Shown piece by piece: positions 18,967-28,451 of a stretch of DNA of 64,000 nt (positions are counted from its first letter, which is position 1; each line of letters opens with the position of its first letter). The notes under the pieces were generated by a model. It was not told the origin of the DNA. It saw only the letters and a program-made list of their open reading frames with translations, and did no database searches. The translations under genes were made by a program, and so were the position numbers. Source of the stretch: Sulfuricurvum sp. (GTDB lineage: Bacteria; Campylobacterota; Campylobacteria; Campylobacterales; Sulfurimonadaceae); contig NZ_JAQTNN010000004.1 in NCBI RefSeq assembly GCF_028713855.1, forward strand, positions 1-64,000, given 5' to 3'.

Positions 18967-20033
18967 ATGCTGGATTAGATATTTATAAACTCCTTAAAAG
19001 TGTCGTCGCCTATAAAGCGTCAGATCTACACCTTGTTAGCCGTTCAGAACCGCAAATACGTATTGACGGACGTCTGGTTGCCCTAAATCTTCCTATTCTT
19101 GACGGACGTGAGATTGAAGAGATGGGATACTCTCTCCTCACCGAGAAACAGAAAAAAATGTTTGAGGAGAATAATGAACTTGACTTTTCAATCGTTATTC
19201 CTGATGTAGGACGATTTCGTGCCAACTATTATCGTACAATGGATGATGTGGCCTGTGCCTTCCGTATTATCCCTGTTATTATCCCCTCTCTCGATGATTT
19301 AAATGCAAAAAGAATCTTCAAAGAGATTATAAAAAGGGAAAAAGGACTAATCCTTGTAACCGGCCCTACCGGTAGCGGTAAATCGACGACATTGGCCGCT
19401 ATGCTTAATGAAATCAATATGAATGAAGCACGGCATATCGTAACGGTCGAAGATCCTGTTGAGTTTGTCCACACCAACAAAAAATCGCTCTTCTCCCATA
19501 GAAATGTCGGAACCGATACCAAAAGTTTCTCTGCAGCATTGAAATACGCAATGCGTGAAGACCCGGATGTTATTCTAATCGGGGAGATGCGTGACCGTGA
19601 AACAATCTCTGCTGCCCTAACTGCTGCGGAAACGGGTCACTTGGTTTTCGGAACACTCCATACTAATTCGGCTCCTCAAACGATTAACCGTATTATTGAC
19701 GTTTTTTCGGGGGATGAACAGCCTCAAGTACGTGCACAGCTCTCTACGTCCCTGATCGCCGTTATTGCACAGGCTCTTTTGCCGAAAATCGGTGGAGGTC
19801 GTATTGCGGCCCAAGAGATTATGATTACTAATCCTGCAATCGCCAACTTGATCCGCGAAGATAAGGTTCATCAACTCTATTCACAAATGCAGCTCAATCA
19901 AACAGCTACAAGTATGACAACACAAACACAGGAAATCATTGAATTCCTCCGTAAGAAAATCGTCAGTAAAGACATTGCATTGCAATATTCCAACAAGCCG
20001 GATGAACTACTCCGTATCATCGAATCGATGTAA
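18963..20033 (+). CDS. pilT: Type IV pilus retraction ATPase PilT
   Basis: The 356-residue hexameric ATPase drives pilus retraction (twitching) at the inner membrane. Motifs are Walker A GPTGSGKST (about 137-145), the Asp box VEDPVEFVH, Walker B DPDVILIGEMRDRETI, the His box GHLVFGTLHTNSA and the PilT-specific motif ANLIREDKVHQLY near residue 300. Length equals that of typical PilT. No pilin or pilB genes are nearby. A hairpin follows the stop. Confidence 0.93.
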   Translation: MNAGLDIYKLLKSVVAYKASDLHLVSRSEPQIRIDGRLVALNLPILDGREIEEMGYSLLTEKQKKMFEENNELDFSIVIPDVGRFRANYYRTMDDVACAFRIIPVIIPSLDDLNAKRIFKEIIKREKGLILVTGPTGSGKSTTLAAMLNEINMNEARHIVTVEDPVEFVHTNKKSLFSHRNVGTDTKSFSAALKYAMREDPDVILIGEMRDRETISAALTAAETGHLVFGTLHTNSAPQTINRIIDVFSGDEQPQVRAQLSTSLIAVIAQALLPKIGGGRIAAQEIMITNPAIANLIREDKVHQLYSQMQLNQTATSMTTQTQEIIEFLRKKIVSKDIALQYSNKPDELLRIIESM

Positions 20034-20056
20034 ATTTCTCCCTGCCGGGGGGAAAT
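20034..20056 (+). terminator. Terminator-like hairpin after pilT
   Basis: A nine-pair stem, ATTTCTCCC with GGGGGAAAT (one T-G pair), begins right after the pilT stop codon. No T-tract follows, so termination may be partial. Confidence 0.5.
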
Positions 20057-20124
20057 ATCTTAAAAATTATTTCAAGAATCTTCCCGTTTAAATCTCTTTA
20101 TGCTTTTTAACTCTAAAAATATCT

Positions 20125-20130
20125 TATAAT
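20125..20130 (+). promoter_or_regulatory. -10 element of the PerR-like gene
   Basis: TATAAT ends only 9 bp before the ATG at 20140, so transcription would begin at or within a few bases of the start codon. No Shine-Dalgarno sequence exists between. The phased T-runs upstream fit the promoter style of this phylum. Confidence 0.6.
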
Positions 20131-20139
20131 TCCCTCATT

Positions 20140-20544
20140 ATGAAACATGAACACTTACTAAAATCTCATCAGCTCAAAGCAACACCGCAGCGGATTGCTA
20201 TTATAGAATTAATGTACCATACCGGACATATCAGCATTGATGATCTCTATAGTGCTATTCGTAAAAAATTTTCCTCTATTTCATTAGCTACACTCTATAA
20301 AAATGTTCATACCATGTTGGATGTCAGTCTGATTCGCGAAGTGAAAATACCGGGGCAAAAAACCAAATATGAAATTGAAAAAGAATCCCATGCCCATGTC
20401 ATGTGTAAAACGTGCGGTGAGCTCAAAGATGTACCGTTTAATCCGTTGGTATTACTTCAAGACACAACAAGGATGAGCCAATACGTTGCAGAAGAAATAT
20501 CGATTGTAATTTCAGGCGTTTGCCCAAGCTGTCAAAAGAAATAA
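20140..20544 (+). CDS. Fur-family regulator (PerR-like)
   Basis: The 134-residue protein has the Fur winged helix (about 1-80, with LKATPQRIAIIELMYHTGHISIDDLYSAI) and a metal-binding dimerisation domain. Structural zinc cysteine pairs CKTCGE (about 89-92) and CPSCQKK (about 128-131) are present, and HAHVMCKTC supplies metal-ligand histidines. It is shorter than, and distinct from, the Fur at 23692. Campylobacterota typically have one Fur and one PerR, so a peroxide-stress role is the best inference. It appears to have a very short or absent 5' leader. Confidence 0.8.
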   Translation: MKHEHLLKSHQLKATPQRIAIIELMYHTGHISIDDLYSAIRKKFSSISLATLYKNVHTMLDVSLIREVKIPGQKTKYEIEKESHAHVMCKTCGELKDVPFNPLVLLQDTTRMSQYVAEEISIVISGVCPSCQKK

Positions 20545-20559
20545 AAAAGTTCAGGCTAC

Positions 20560-20615
20560 CGTTCGTCCTGAGCTCGTCGAAGGATGTTCATGGTTCGACA
20601 AGCTCACCACGAACG
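20560..20615. repeat. Interspersed palindromic repeat
   Basis: Two 22-bp arms form a near-perfect inverted repeat with three mismatches around a 12-base loop. The arms contain CGTTCGT..TGAGCT.GTCGAA. I recognise the core TGAGC(T/C)(T/C)GTCGAA as a short intergenic repeat found in many bacterial genomes. It lies between convergent genes and could fold as a bidirectional transcript terminator. Confidence 0.7.
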
Positions 20616-20620
20616 ATTAA

Positions 20621-21967
20621 TTAGCGATGCGCTTCTTTAAGTGTATCAGCGATCAAAAATGCAAGTTCAAGCGACTGATCCGCATTCAAACGAGGATCAC
20701 AGTGCGTATGGTAGCGGCTTTTTAGATTCTCAGACGTAATCTCAAACGATCCACCCAAACACTCGGTAACATTTTTGCCGGTCATCTCTAAATGAACCCC
20801 TCCCGCATAGGTGCCTTCTGATTTGTGAACTTGGAAAAACTGTTTCATCTCTTTCAAAATCGAGTCAACGGGGCGTGTTTTATATCCACCGCTGGTGATA
20901 GTATTACCATGCATCGGATCACAGCTCCAAAGAACTTTTTTCCCTTCTCTCTCAACGGCACGGATTAATGCAGGCATTCCGTCTCCAACTTTATCCGCCC
21001 CCATACGGACGATGACATTCAATCGCCCTGCTTCGTTATGAGGATTTAAAATATCACACAATCGAATCAAATCTTCCGGATCCATAGAGGGGCCTGCTTT
21101 AACCCCGATCGGATTTTTGATTCCGCGCATAAACTCAACATGTGCACCATCAAGTTGTCGGGTACGGTCACCGATCCACAACATATGTGACGATACATCA
21201 TACCATTCACCGGTAAGTGAATCTTGTCGCGTAAATGCTTCTTCATAATTTAGCAACAATGCTTCATGAGAGGTATAAAAGTCGGTCTCACGTAACGTAC
21301 GATAAGTATCCGAAGTGATCCCGCATGCCGCCATAAAACGTAGTGAGTCATCGATTTGGCGTGAAAGTTCATCGTATTTTTTAGTCATCTCATTTTGTCC
21401 GACAAAACCTAGATTCCATGCATGGACCTGATGTAAATCGGCTAATCCGCCGGATGCGAATGCACGGAGTAGATTAAGTGTAGCCGCCGATTGATTGTAG
21501 GCTTGCACCATACGGTGCGGATCGGGAATACGGGCTGTTTCATTAAAATCAACACCGTTGATAATATCACCGCGATAACTAGGGAGACTTATACCGTCAA
21601 TCGTTTCGTTATCCGATGAACGGGGTTTTGCAAACTGTCCGCCCAAACGCCCTACTTTGACGACCGGAACTCCGCCGGCAAATGTCATAACAACGGCCAT
21701 TTGCATCATGACTTTAAAAGTATCACGAATATTGTGGGCGTGAAATTCTGAAAAACTCTCGGCACAATCTCCGCCCTGGAGTAAAAATGCTTTACCCTCG
21801 CATACATCTGCAAAATTCTTTTTCAGGGTACGTGCTTCACCTGCAAAAACAAGAGGAGGATAATTGCGAAGCTGTGATTCGATTTGCTCCAAAACTGCCG
21901 TATCCGGATAAGTCGGCTGTTGTTTAATCGGTTTTTCTCTCCAACTGGATCGGCTCCATGTGCTCAT
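20621..21967 (-). CDS. 3-deoxy-7-phosphoheptulonate synthase, class II
   Basis: First step of the shikimate pathway: PEP + erythrose-4-phosphate to DAHP. The 448-residue sequence is of the class II (plant/Mycobacterium AroG) type, with [30 protein letters not shown] and the C-terminal [22 protein letters not shown]. The start at 21967 is chosen over an upstream in-frame start because GCAGGAG sits five bases before it. It stands alone and convergent with the PerR-like gene. aroE is encoded at 29861. Confidence 0.93.
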   Translation of the reverse strand: MSTWSRSSWREKPIKQQPTYPDTAVLEQIESQLRNYPPLVFAGEARTLKKNFADVCEGKAFLLQGGDCAESFSEFHAHNIRDTFKVMMQMAVVMTFAGGVPVVKVGRLGGQFAKPRSSDNETIDGISLPSYRGDIINGVDFNETARIPDPHRMVQAYNQSAATLNLLRAFASGGLADLHQVHAWNLGFVGQNEMTKKYDELSRQIDDSLRFMAACGITSDTYRTLRETDFYTSHEALLLNYEEAFTRQDSLTGEWYDVSSHMLWIGDRTRQLDGAHVEFMRGIKNPIGVKAGPSMDPEDLIRLCDILNPHNEAGRLNVIVRMGADKVGDGMPALIRAVEREGKKVLWSCDPMHGNTITSGGYKTRPVDSILKEMKQFFQVHKSEGTYAGGVHLEMTGKNVTECLGGSFEITSENLKSRYHTHCDPRLNADQSLELAFLIADTLKEAHR

Positions 21968-22078
21968 ATCATCTCCTGCGTGCTTACGCACCATAATTAT
22001 TAGTTCACGAATTTTATCCTTTTATCCTAAAAAGGGACTGATTGGCAGGAGCAAAAGTTAGATTTATGTTAGAAAAAG

Positions 22079-22084
22079 TATAAT
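22079..22084 (+). promoter_or_regulatory. -10 element of the diguanylate cyclase operon
   Basis: TATAAT about 85 bp upstream of the ATG at 22169 would give a transcript leader of roughly 80 nt. Confidence 0.45.
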
Positions 22085-22168
22085 GGCATAACTTTTAGAA
22101 AGTTTTATAATTGCCTTTTTCTCCACGATAAAGAGGTATTTGAACCTTCGAAACACAAATAAGGTCAA

Positions 22169-23098
22169 ATGGTGGAAACGAACCTAGTCAACCCTTTACT
22201 TATCCATTTTTGCAGAGAACTCACAATCCAGTTGGACTCTTTAAGTAACTCACAGGCAACCATTAACCCTACCGAGTTTGCAGAACTTATTGCTACTGCT
22301 ACCCACGAAGTTTTGGATGCTTATGTCTCAGGCGAATTTGATTTACAAGCCTATCGAAGCAGTACAACCGAAGAGTATAAAGAATTAGCACAAAAAAGTA
22401 TCGATTCTTATGCTGCTACCAATATGAAAATCGGGGAAATTACCGAAAGACATGCTGAATTGCTTGGAGAAACAACTGCCTCAGCTCTGATTGATTTCGG
22501 AAAAATTTCCGAAAAATTCAGTGCTATTCAAGACCATTTGAGCGATGAAGTAACTCGAGCCAATGATGTGATTTACACCCTTTTGGAACAAGTTAAAACT
22601 TTAGAGATGAAGACTTCTCTCGATCCTCTCACCAAAGCATTTAACCGCTATGCACTTCAAGAACATTTAAAAGCAGTTCTCGAAAAAGAAAAACTGGATT
22701 TTGAAAGTTTTGCACTCATGATCGATGTCGATAATTTTAAATTAATTAATGACCGATTCGGCCATATTGCCGGAGACAAAGTTCTTATCTTCATTGCGAA
22801 ACTTTTGAAAAAAGCATTAAGAGACGGAGATCGAGTTTATCGATTCGGAGGCGAAGAGTTTATCATATTGCTCAACCGAACCGATTCAGCCGGAGCTCAA
22901 CTCGTAGCGGAACGACTTTTGAATCTCTGTCGCAACAACAAACCGTTATTCCAAAATCAACAGATTCCGGTCACACTCAGTATCGGATTAACCAAGATTA
23001 TTGAAGGTGATACGATGGATGCAATTATCACACGCTCAGATGTTGCTTTATACCGAGCTAAAAAGAATGGCAAAGACCGTCTTGAAATGGAGTTTTAA
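22169..23098 (+). CDS. Diguanylate cyclase (GGDEF domain)
   Basis: Makes cyclic di-GMP from two GTP. The N-terminal 130 residues are helical with no membrane span and no named sensor domain. The GGDEF domain occupies about 145-309, with LDPLTKAFNRYAL, MIDVDNFKLINDRFGHIAGDK and the active-site loop RFGGEEF. An RxxD inhibitory site (RDGD) is seen shortly before the loop. It ends in a TAATG overlap with the CvpA gene, so the two are coupled. Confidence 0.88.
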   Translation: MVETNLVNPLLIHFCRELTIQLDSLSNSQATINPTEFAELIATATHEVLDAYVSGEFDLQAYRSSTTEEYKELAQKSIDSYAATNMKIGEITERHAELLGETTASALIDFGKISEKFSAIQDHLSDEVTRANDVIYTLLEQVKTLEMKTSLDPLTKAFNRYALQEHLKAVLEKEKLDFESFALMIDVDNFKLINDRFGHIAGDKVLIFIAKLLKKALRDGDRVYRFGGEEFIILLNRTDSAGAQLVAERLLNLCRNNKPLFQNQQIPVTLSIGLTKIIEGDTMDAIITRSDVALYRAKKNGKDRLEMEF

Positions 23099-23688
23099 TG
23101 GATATGAATTATTTTGACCTTGCTGTAGGATCGATCATTTTGCTTTTGGGGCTTAAAGGATTGTTAAACGGTTTTTCAAAAGAAATATTTGGAATGGTCG
23201 GTATTGTCGGCGGCGTCTATGTCGCTTCACACATCGGCGGGTTTATCGGAAAATTTTTAAGTGAAAATATTTTTCATTTTGAAAGCGCAACGGCAATTAA
23301 TCTAGTCGGATTTATTTTTGCCTTGGGGATTTTTTGGCTGCTTATGGTGGCACTGGGTGCCGGATTTAAAAAGTTAAGTTCTCTCAGCGGTTTAGGGCCT
23401 CTCGATCGGGTCCTTGGATTTCTTGTCGGAAGTAGTAAATTTTTCTTTATTATCTCTATAATCGTCTATGCTCTTTTCAGCGTAACGGCTATACGAGAAA
23501 ACTTTGAGCCTAAAATGGCGAATAGCTTTTTTTACAAACCGATGTTTGCTACGGGAGATTTTATCCTCCACATCGAAACAGATGATGTCACATCGCTAGT
23601 TGGAGATGAAAATAAAACCGATAGCGCAGAATCTAGTGAAAAAACGAATGAAAAAACTATCCAACATGGTTCGAAAAAGGAAAAATAA
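23098..23688 (+). CDS. CvpA-family inner-membrane protein
   Basis: The 196-residue protein has four predicted membrane helices (about 7-25, 30-50, 65-90 and 105-130), with the CvpA motif FDLAVGSIILLLGLKGLLNGFSKE at the start and LGPLDRVLGFLVGSSKF before helix 4. A charged cytoplasmic tail follows. CvpA proteins are linked to colicin V export and envelope stress; the exact role is unsettled. It is 3 bp upstream of fur. Confidence 0.85.
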   Translation: MDMNYFDLAVGSIILLLGLKGLLNGFSKEIFGMVGIVGGVYVASHIGGFIGKFLSENIFHFESATAINLVGFIFALGIFWLLMVALGAGFKKLSSLSGLGPLDRVLGFLVGSSKFFFIISIIVYALFSVTAIRENFEPKMANSFFYKPMFATGDFILHIETDDVTSLVGDENKTDSAESSEKTNEKTIQHGSKKEK

Positions 23689-23691
23689 TTT

Positions 23692-24174
23692 ATGAATTCT
23701 TATACCGATTTCACTGAAAGAACTATTGAATACAATAAACTTTTAAATGACTTCAAGCAATTATTAAAGATTAACGGTCTCAAATTTACGATTCAGCGTG
23801 AAGTCATTTTAGAGATGCTTTATAATTCTGATGAGCATCTCACCCCTGAGGGACTCCATCATTTGATTCAACAAAAGCATCCGGAACTCAATACAGGAAT
23901 TGCTACCGTTTATCGTACGTTGTCGCTTTTGGAAGAGTCTGACATGGTTACTTCTCTCTCATTTGGAGCGCAAGGGAAAAAATACGAATTAGGGGCAAAA
24001 GATCATCATGATCATATTATTTGCACAACTTGCGGCACTATTACCGAGTTTGTTGATGAAGCGATTGAAGAGCGTCAAAAAAATATTACCGAAGCATTAG
24101 GGTTCATCATGCAAGAGCATTCTATGCAAATATACGGCATTTGCAAAAATTGCCAGGACAAAACGACAAAATAA
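23692..24174 (+). CDS. fur: Ferric uptake regulator Fur
   Basis: The 160-residue iron-dependent repressor has the winged-helix domain ([35 protein letters not shown]), the [25 protein letters not shown] metal site and a second cysteine pair ICKNCQ. An N-terminal extension of about 20 residues is typical of Campylobacter and Helicobacter Fur. Its position before lysS-glyA agrees with Campylobacter gene order, which separates it from the PerR-like protein at 20140. Confidence 0.92.
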   Translation: MNSYTDFTERTIEYNKLLNDFKQLLKINGLKFTIQREVILEMLYNSDEHLTPEGLHHLIQQKHPELNTGIATVYRTLSLLEESDMVTSLSFGAQGKKYELGAKDHHDHIICTTCGTITEFVDEAIEERQKNITEALGFIMQEHSMQIYGICKNCQDKTTK

Positions 24175-24196
24175 ACATAGTAAAGAAGGAAAAAAA

Positions 24197-25714
24197 TTGG
24201 CATTTGAAAACCAATACGTACAACAACGAATCGAAAAAGCTGAAGCGCTCAGAGCCCTCGGGATTGATCCGTATGCAAATAACTCCAATCGTAACACAAC
24301 GATCGATAAGTTTCACAACGTTAACTCCGATTTGTTCCAAACAGAGGAAAAACGTGATGAACACCGCCATTACACGGTAGCCGGACGGATTAAACTTTAT
24401 CGACTCATGGGGAAAGCGAGCTTTCTTAAAATCGAAGATGAAAGCGGTATGCTCCAAATCTACGTTGCACGTGACAACCTTCCTGAAAATTTTTACAATG
24501 ACGTCTTTAAAAAATTGATCGAAGTCGGTGATATCATCGAAGTGAGCGGGTATCCGTTTGTCACTCAGCACGGTGAGCTTTCACTCCATGCCGACAAACT
24601 CACCATACTTACCAAAGCAATTTCCCCGCTACCGGAAAAGTTCCATGGTATCCAAGACAAAGAAATGCGCTATCGTCAGCGCTATCTTGATCTTATTATG
24701 AACTCGGAAGTGCGTAAAACATTTCACATTCGTTCCAAAGTAATCAGTCTAACCCGCCGTTTCTTCGAAGATAAAGGATTTTTGGAAGTTGAGACTCCGA
24801 TGATGCATCCGATCGCCGGCGGTGCCAATGCCAAACCATTTGTCACCCATCATAATGCTTTGGGCGTTGATCGATTTTTACGTATTGCCCCTGAGCTTTA
24901 TCTCAAACGTCTTATCGTCGGCGGATTTGAGGCGGTGTTTGAGATCAACCGCAACTTCCGTAACGAGGGGATGGATGCAACCCATAACCCTGAGTTTACC
25001 TCCATCGAGTTTTATTGGGCGTATAAAACCTATAAAGACCTAATCGAGATTACCAAAGAATATTTCGAATATCTTTTCGATCATCTTAATCTCCCTAAAC
25101 GTCTCCCTTACGGTGAGTTTGAAGTCGATTTCGATCAATTTACCGAAATCGAATTGATCCAAAGTTTGAGTGTTATCGGCGGTGTTCCGGAGGAGATCGT
25201 TAATGACAAAGAAGCTATTTTGGCCTATTTGAAATCCAAAAACCTCGAAGCCAATGCCGCAATGAATCTCGGACAGCTTCAAGGCGAATTATTTGATGAA
25301 TTTGTCGAAGAAAAACTGATTAATCCGACGTTTATTACCCATTATCCCGTTGAAATTTCACCGCTTGCACGCCGTAATGACGAACGTCCTGAACTGACCG
25401 ACCGCTTCGAACTTTTCATTGCCGGACGTGAAATTGCAAACGCATTTAGCGAACTTAACGATCCTGTCGATCAATTAGAGCGTTTTGAGGGGCAAATGGC
25501 AGCCAAAGACTCCGGCGATGATGAAGCCCATGAGATGGATGAAGATTTTGTTACTGCTCTTTCTTACGGAATGGCACCAACCGCAGGACAAGGAATCGGA
25601 ATCGACCGCCTCGTCATGATGCTGACCAACCAACACTCGATCCGGGACGTATTGCTCTTCCCGGCTATGAAACCTTTACAACACAACCAAATCAACAACG
25701 GAGAAGAAGAATGA
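24197..25714 (+). CDS. lysS: Lysyl-tRNA synthetase, class II
   Basis: Charges tRNA(Lys). The 505 residues contain an N-terminal OB-fold anticodon-binding domain (about 60-160) and the class II catalytic core with motif 2 [15 protein letters not shown] and motif 3 GIGIDRLVM. The start is TTG at 24197, seven bases after GAAGGA; no in-frame ATG lies nearby. It overlaps glyA by 4 bp. Confidence 0.96.
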   Translation: MAFENQYVQQRIEKAEALRALGIDPYANNSNRNTTIDKFHNVNSDLFQTEEKRDEHRHYTVAGRIKLYRLMGKASFLKIEDESGMLQIYVARDNLPENFYNDVFKKLIEVGDIIEVSGYPFVTQHGELSLHADKLTILTKAISPLPEKFHGIQDKEMRYRQRYLDLIMNSEVRKTFHIRSKVISLTRRFFEDKGFLEVETPMMHPIAGGANAKPFVTHHNALGVDRFLRIAPELYLKRLIVGGFEAVFEINRNFRNEGMDATHNPEFTSIEFYWAYKTYKDLIEITKEYFEYLFDHLNLPKRLPYGEFEVDFDQFTEIELIQSLSVIGGVPEEIVNDKEAILAYLKSKNLEANAAMNLGQLQGELFDEFVEEKLINPTFITHYPVEISPLARRNDERPELTDRFELFIAGREIANAFSELNDPVDQLERFEGQMAAKDSGDDEAHEMDEDFVTALSYGMAPTAGQGIGIDRLVMMLTNQHSIRDVLLFPAMKPLQHNQINNGEEE

Positions 25715-26958
25715 GTTTCCTCAAAGAATTCGATAACGAAATTTACGCCCTATGTGAGCAAGAGCTCGAACGTCAAAGTGACCATTTGGAGATGATCGCT
25801 TCTGAAAATTTTACCCTTCCGGCCGTAATGGAAGCAATGGGTTCGGTCTTTACCAACAAATACGCTGAGGGTTATCCGGCAAAACGCTACTACGGCGGAT
25901 GCGAATACGCAGACGGTGTTGAGCAACTCGCGATTGATCGTGCATGCGAACTATTCGGATGTAAATTTGCCAACGTGCAACCACACTCCGGTTCATCAGC
26001 AAACGGTGCAGTGTACGCAGCATTATTGCAAGCGGGAGACAAACTTCTCGGTATGGATCTCAGCCACGGCGGTCACTTGACCCACGGTTCAAAAGTAAGT
26101 TTTTCGGGTAAAAACTACCACAGTTTTTCCTACGGTGTAGAGCTTGACGGTCGTATCAACTACGAGCGTGTTATGGATATTGCTAAAATCGTTCAGCCGA
26201 AAATCATTGTCTGCGGTGCTTCAGCCTACGCTCGTGAAATCGATTTTGCTAAGTTCCGTGAAATCGCTGATGCAGTCGGAGCACTTTTGTTCGCGGATAT
26301 CGCTCATATCGCAGGTCTTGTATGTGCCGGTGAGCACCCTAGCCCGTTCCCATACGCCGATATTGTTACTACGACAACGCATAAAACTCTCGCAGGTCCT
26401 CGCGGCGGTATGATTATGACCAACGACGAAGAGATCGCCAAAAAAATCAATTCCGCTATCTTCCCTGCGCTTCAAGGTGGACCGTTGGTTCACGTTATCG
26501 CGGCAAAAGCGGTCGGATTTAAATTCAATCTCTCTCCTGAATGGAAAGTATACGCTAAGCAAGTGAAAGCGAATGCGGCAGTGTTGGCCGATGTGTTAAT
26601 GAAACGCGGTTATGATATCGTCAGCGGCGGAACCGATAACCATCTCATCCTCGTTTCCTTCTTGAACAAACCGTTCAGCGGGAAAGAGGCCGATGCTGCA
26701 CTGGGACGTGCAGGAATCACCGTTAATAAAAATACCGTTCCGGGTGAAACACGTTCTCCATTCGTCACATCGGGAGTCCGTATCGGAAGCCCTGCTCTCA
26801 CGTCACGCGGTATGAAAGAAAAAGAATTTGAACTCATCGCCAATAAAATTGCAGACGTTTTGGACGATATCGAAAATACTGAAAAGCAAGCCGCCATCAA
26901 AGATGAGTTGAAAGCATTAGCACAAAATTTCATTATTTATAAACAACCAACCTATTAA
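25711..26958 (+). CDS. glyA: Serine hydroxymethyltransferase
   Basis: PLP enzyme interconverting serine and glycine with tetrahydrofolate, the main source of one-carbon units. The 415 residues include [35 protein letters not shown] and the PLP lysine in [14 protein letters not shown] (about 229). Length and motifs are canonical. It is translationally coupled to lysS (ATGA overlap) and followed closely by the DUF1882 gene. Confidence 0.96.
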   Translation: MSFLKEFDNEIYALCEQELERQSDHLEMIASENFTLPAVMEAMGSVFTNKYAEGYPAKRYYGGCEYADGVEQLAIDRACELFGCKFANVQPHSGSSANGAVYAALLQAGDKLLGMDLSHGGHLTHGSKVSFSGKNYHSFSYGVELDGRINYERVMDIAKIVQPKIIVCGASAYAREIDFAKFREIADAVGALLFADIAHIAGLVCAGEHPSPFPYADIVTTTTHKTLAGPRGGMIMTNDEEIAKKINSAIFPALQGGPLVHVIAAKAVGFKFNLSPEWKVYAKQVKANAAVLADVLMKRGYDIVSGGTDNHLILVSFLNKPFSGKEADAALGRAGITVNKNTVPGETRSPFVTSGVRIGSPALTSRGMKEKEFELIANKIADVLDDIENTEKQAAIKDELKALAQNFIIYKQPTY

Positions 26959-26974
26959 TAAATAAAGGTAGCCC

Positions 26975-27517
26975 ATGACATCGATGGATATGAAACTCAT
27001 TAAAATGATCTCGGATCATTACTGGCTGAAGCATGATAATGTTGTGAATAAAATCGATTACAAAGGGCGGACTTTTTTCAATAAATACGAAAAGATTGAT
27101 AAGGCATTGACCCAGTCAATCATCGATCAGCATCTCAAAAAACAGATTACTGTTGCCCACTCGCTGATTAACCAGTTCAATAAAGTAGAAAATATTGTTA
27201 TCGACTACAACGGAAACGATCCTCAACGTTTTTACCACAAAACACAACTTCTTTTGCGTGAAGAGGGATTTATCAATTTTACAGCGTTTGAAACCAAAAC
27301 ACCGGGCCATTTGCATGTTTATATCCATAAAGGTCATACTACTTTACAAGAGGCTGATCAACTGGGTAAAATGATTTCCATGAAATTAGCCGCAAAACAA
27401 CCAAAACAGTGGAGAATGTTCCCTACGCTTGAGTTGCCGATGGAATATAACATTCTCAACCTTCCCTATGAAGTGTACGCAAAAGAGCGTGGTGCTTCAT
27501 GGTCGAAGCACATGTAA
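26975..27517 (+). CDS. DUF1882-domain protein
   Basis: The 180-residue soluble protein is, by its sequence and its place after glyA, the DUF1882 protein restricted to Campylobacterota. It has no signal peptide or membrane helix. Recognisable stretches are HYWLKHDNVVNKIDYKGRTFFNKYEKIDK, VENIVIDYNGNDPQRFYHK and KTPGHLHVYIHKGHT. AAAGGTAG precedes the ATG. Function unknown; its operon position with the SPOR gene suggests a cell-envelope or growth link, but that is only context. Confidence 0.8.
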   Translation: MTSMDMKLIKMISDHYWLKHDNVVNKIDYKGRTFFNKYEKIDKALTQSIIDQHLKKQITVAHSLINQFNKVENIVIDYNGNDPQRFYHKTQLLLREEGFINFTAFETKTPGHLHVYIHKGHTTLQEADQLGKMISMKLAAKQPKQWRMFPTLELPMEYNILNLPYEVYAKERGASWSKHM

Positions 27518-27559
27518 CTCGATACTCTATAACTATGACACCTAAGGAACGGGACTAAG

Positions 27560-28450
27560 ATGGAAGAAAAAAACGAACTCAACGATATCATCCTCAACAA
27601 AAGCGGATCACGATCAAACAGTAAAAAGCTTTTATTGGCAATTGCGGCATTAACTCTTATTCTGATCATTGTATTGGTGATTATGAATTCACTTAAGACG
27701 CAAAACGAAGCCCCAGCGCCGCATGCTGCTGTTCCTCCGGTACCATCCGCACCCACTGAAGTGATCGATGATCCGCTTTTCGAACCGGTAGAAGTGATCC
27801 AAGAGGGAGGAAATGAAACGTCTGCTCAGGATTTAGGGAAAATTGCGCAAAAAATCAAACAAGAATCATTTCAAACTGCCGCGCCAGCAGCATCTCAGCC
27901 TGCTCCAACAGCACCGGTGCAACAAAATGTTCCTGTTCAACAAGCAAAGCCGATAACACCAGCTCCTGCTGCCGCAGTCATTCCTAAAGTGGAAGCAAAA
28001 ACTCCGGCTAAATCGACGGTGGCACAAACTGCACCTAAAGCGGCTCAACCGGTCGTCAATACCCCTACGATTAAAAGTGTCAAACCAACTGAACCAAAAA
28101 AAGCTGCAGAAGCGAAAAAAGTAGCAGAAGCGAAAAAAATCCCTGCTCAAGAAAGCAAAACGATAGCTGTAACTGCTCAAAAAGCAGCTGAGAAAGCACC
28201 TGTGGAAACTACCCCGAAAGCTGCTGCAGACGGAGGAACGTATTACATTCAAGTAGGGTCATTCAGCAAAGAGCCGAATAAAGCGTTATTTGATCGTCTT
28301 AATGCAAGCGGATTAAAATACATCACCGTTCCAAACGGAGCATCAACCAAAGTAATGGTTGGACCGTTCCAAGGTGAAAAAGCAGCACGTGACGTGCTCG
28401 GAACCGTTCGTAAGAACATTGAATCCGGCGCCTATATAACAGGGAAATAA
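27560..28450 (+). CDS. SPOR-domain membrane protein
   Basis: The 296-residue bitopic protein has a short cytoplasmic N-terminus, one membrane helix at about 28-46 and a long Ala/Pro/Lys-rich periplasmic linker (60-220) with the repeat KKAAEAKKVAEAKK. A C-terminal SPOR domain (about 225-296, GGTYYIQVGSFSKEPNKALFDRLN...KVMVGPFQGEKAARDVL) follows. SPOR domains bind denuded peptidoglycan at the septum, so a division or wall role is likely. It is in the conserved block with glyA and aroE. Confidence 0.87.
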   Translation: MEEKNELNDIILNKSGSRSNSKKLLLAIAALTLILIIVLVIMNSLKTQNEAPAPHAAVPPVPSAPTEVIDDPLFEPVEVIQEGGNETSAQDLGKIAQKIKQESFQTAAPAASQPAPTAPVQQNVPVQQAKPITPAPAAAVIPKVEAKTPAKSTVAQTAPKAAQPVVNTPTIKSVKPTEPKKAAEAKKVAEAKKIPAQESKTIAVTAQKAAEKAPVETTPKAAADGGTYYIQVGSFSKEPNKALFDRLNASGLKYITVPNGASTKVMVGPFQGEKAARDVLGTVRKNIESGAYITGK

Positions 28451-28451
28451 T

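Noticed and set aside
28081-28140. Repeated GCAGAAGCGAAAAAA units
   Set aside because: They are not a CRISPR or a tandem DNA element; they encode the KKAAEAKKVAEAKK linker of the SPOR protein.
27866-28252. 128-residue minus-strand frame over the SPOR gene
   Set aside because: It is the antisense of the Ala/Pro/Lys-rich linker and consists mostly of Arg, Ser, Cys and Phe.
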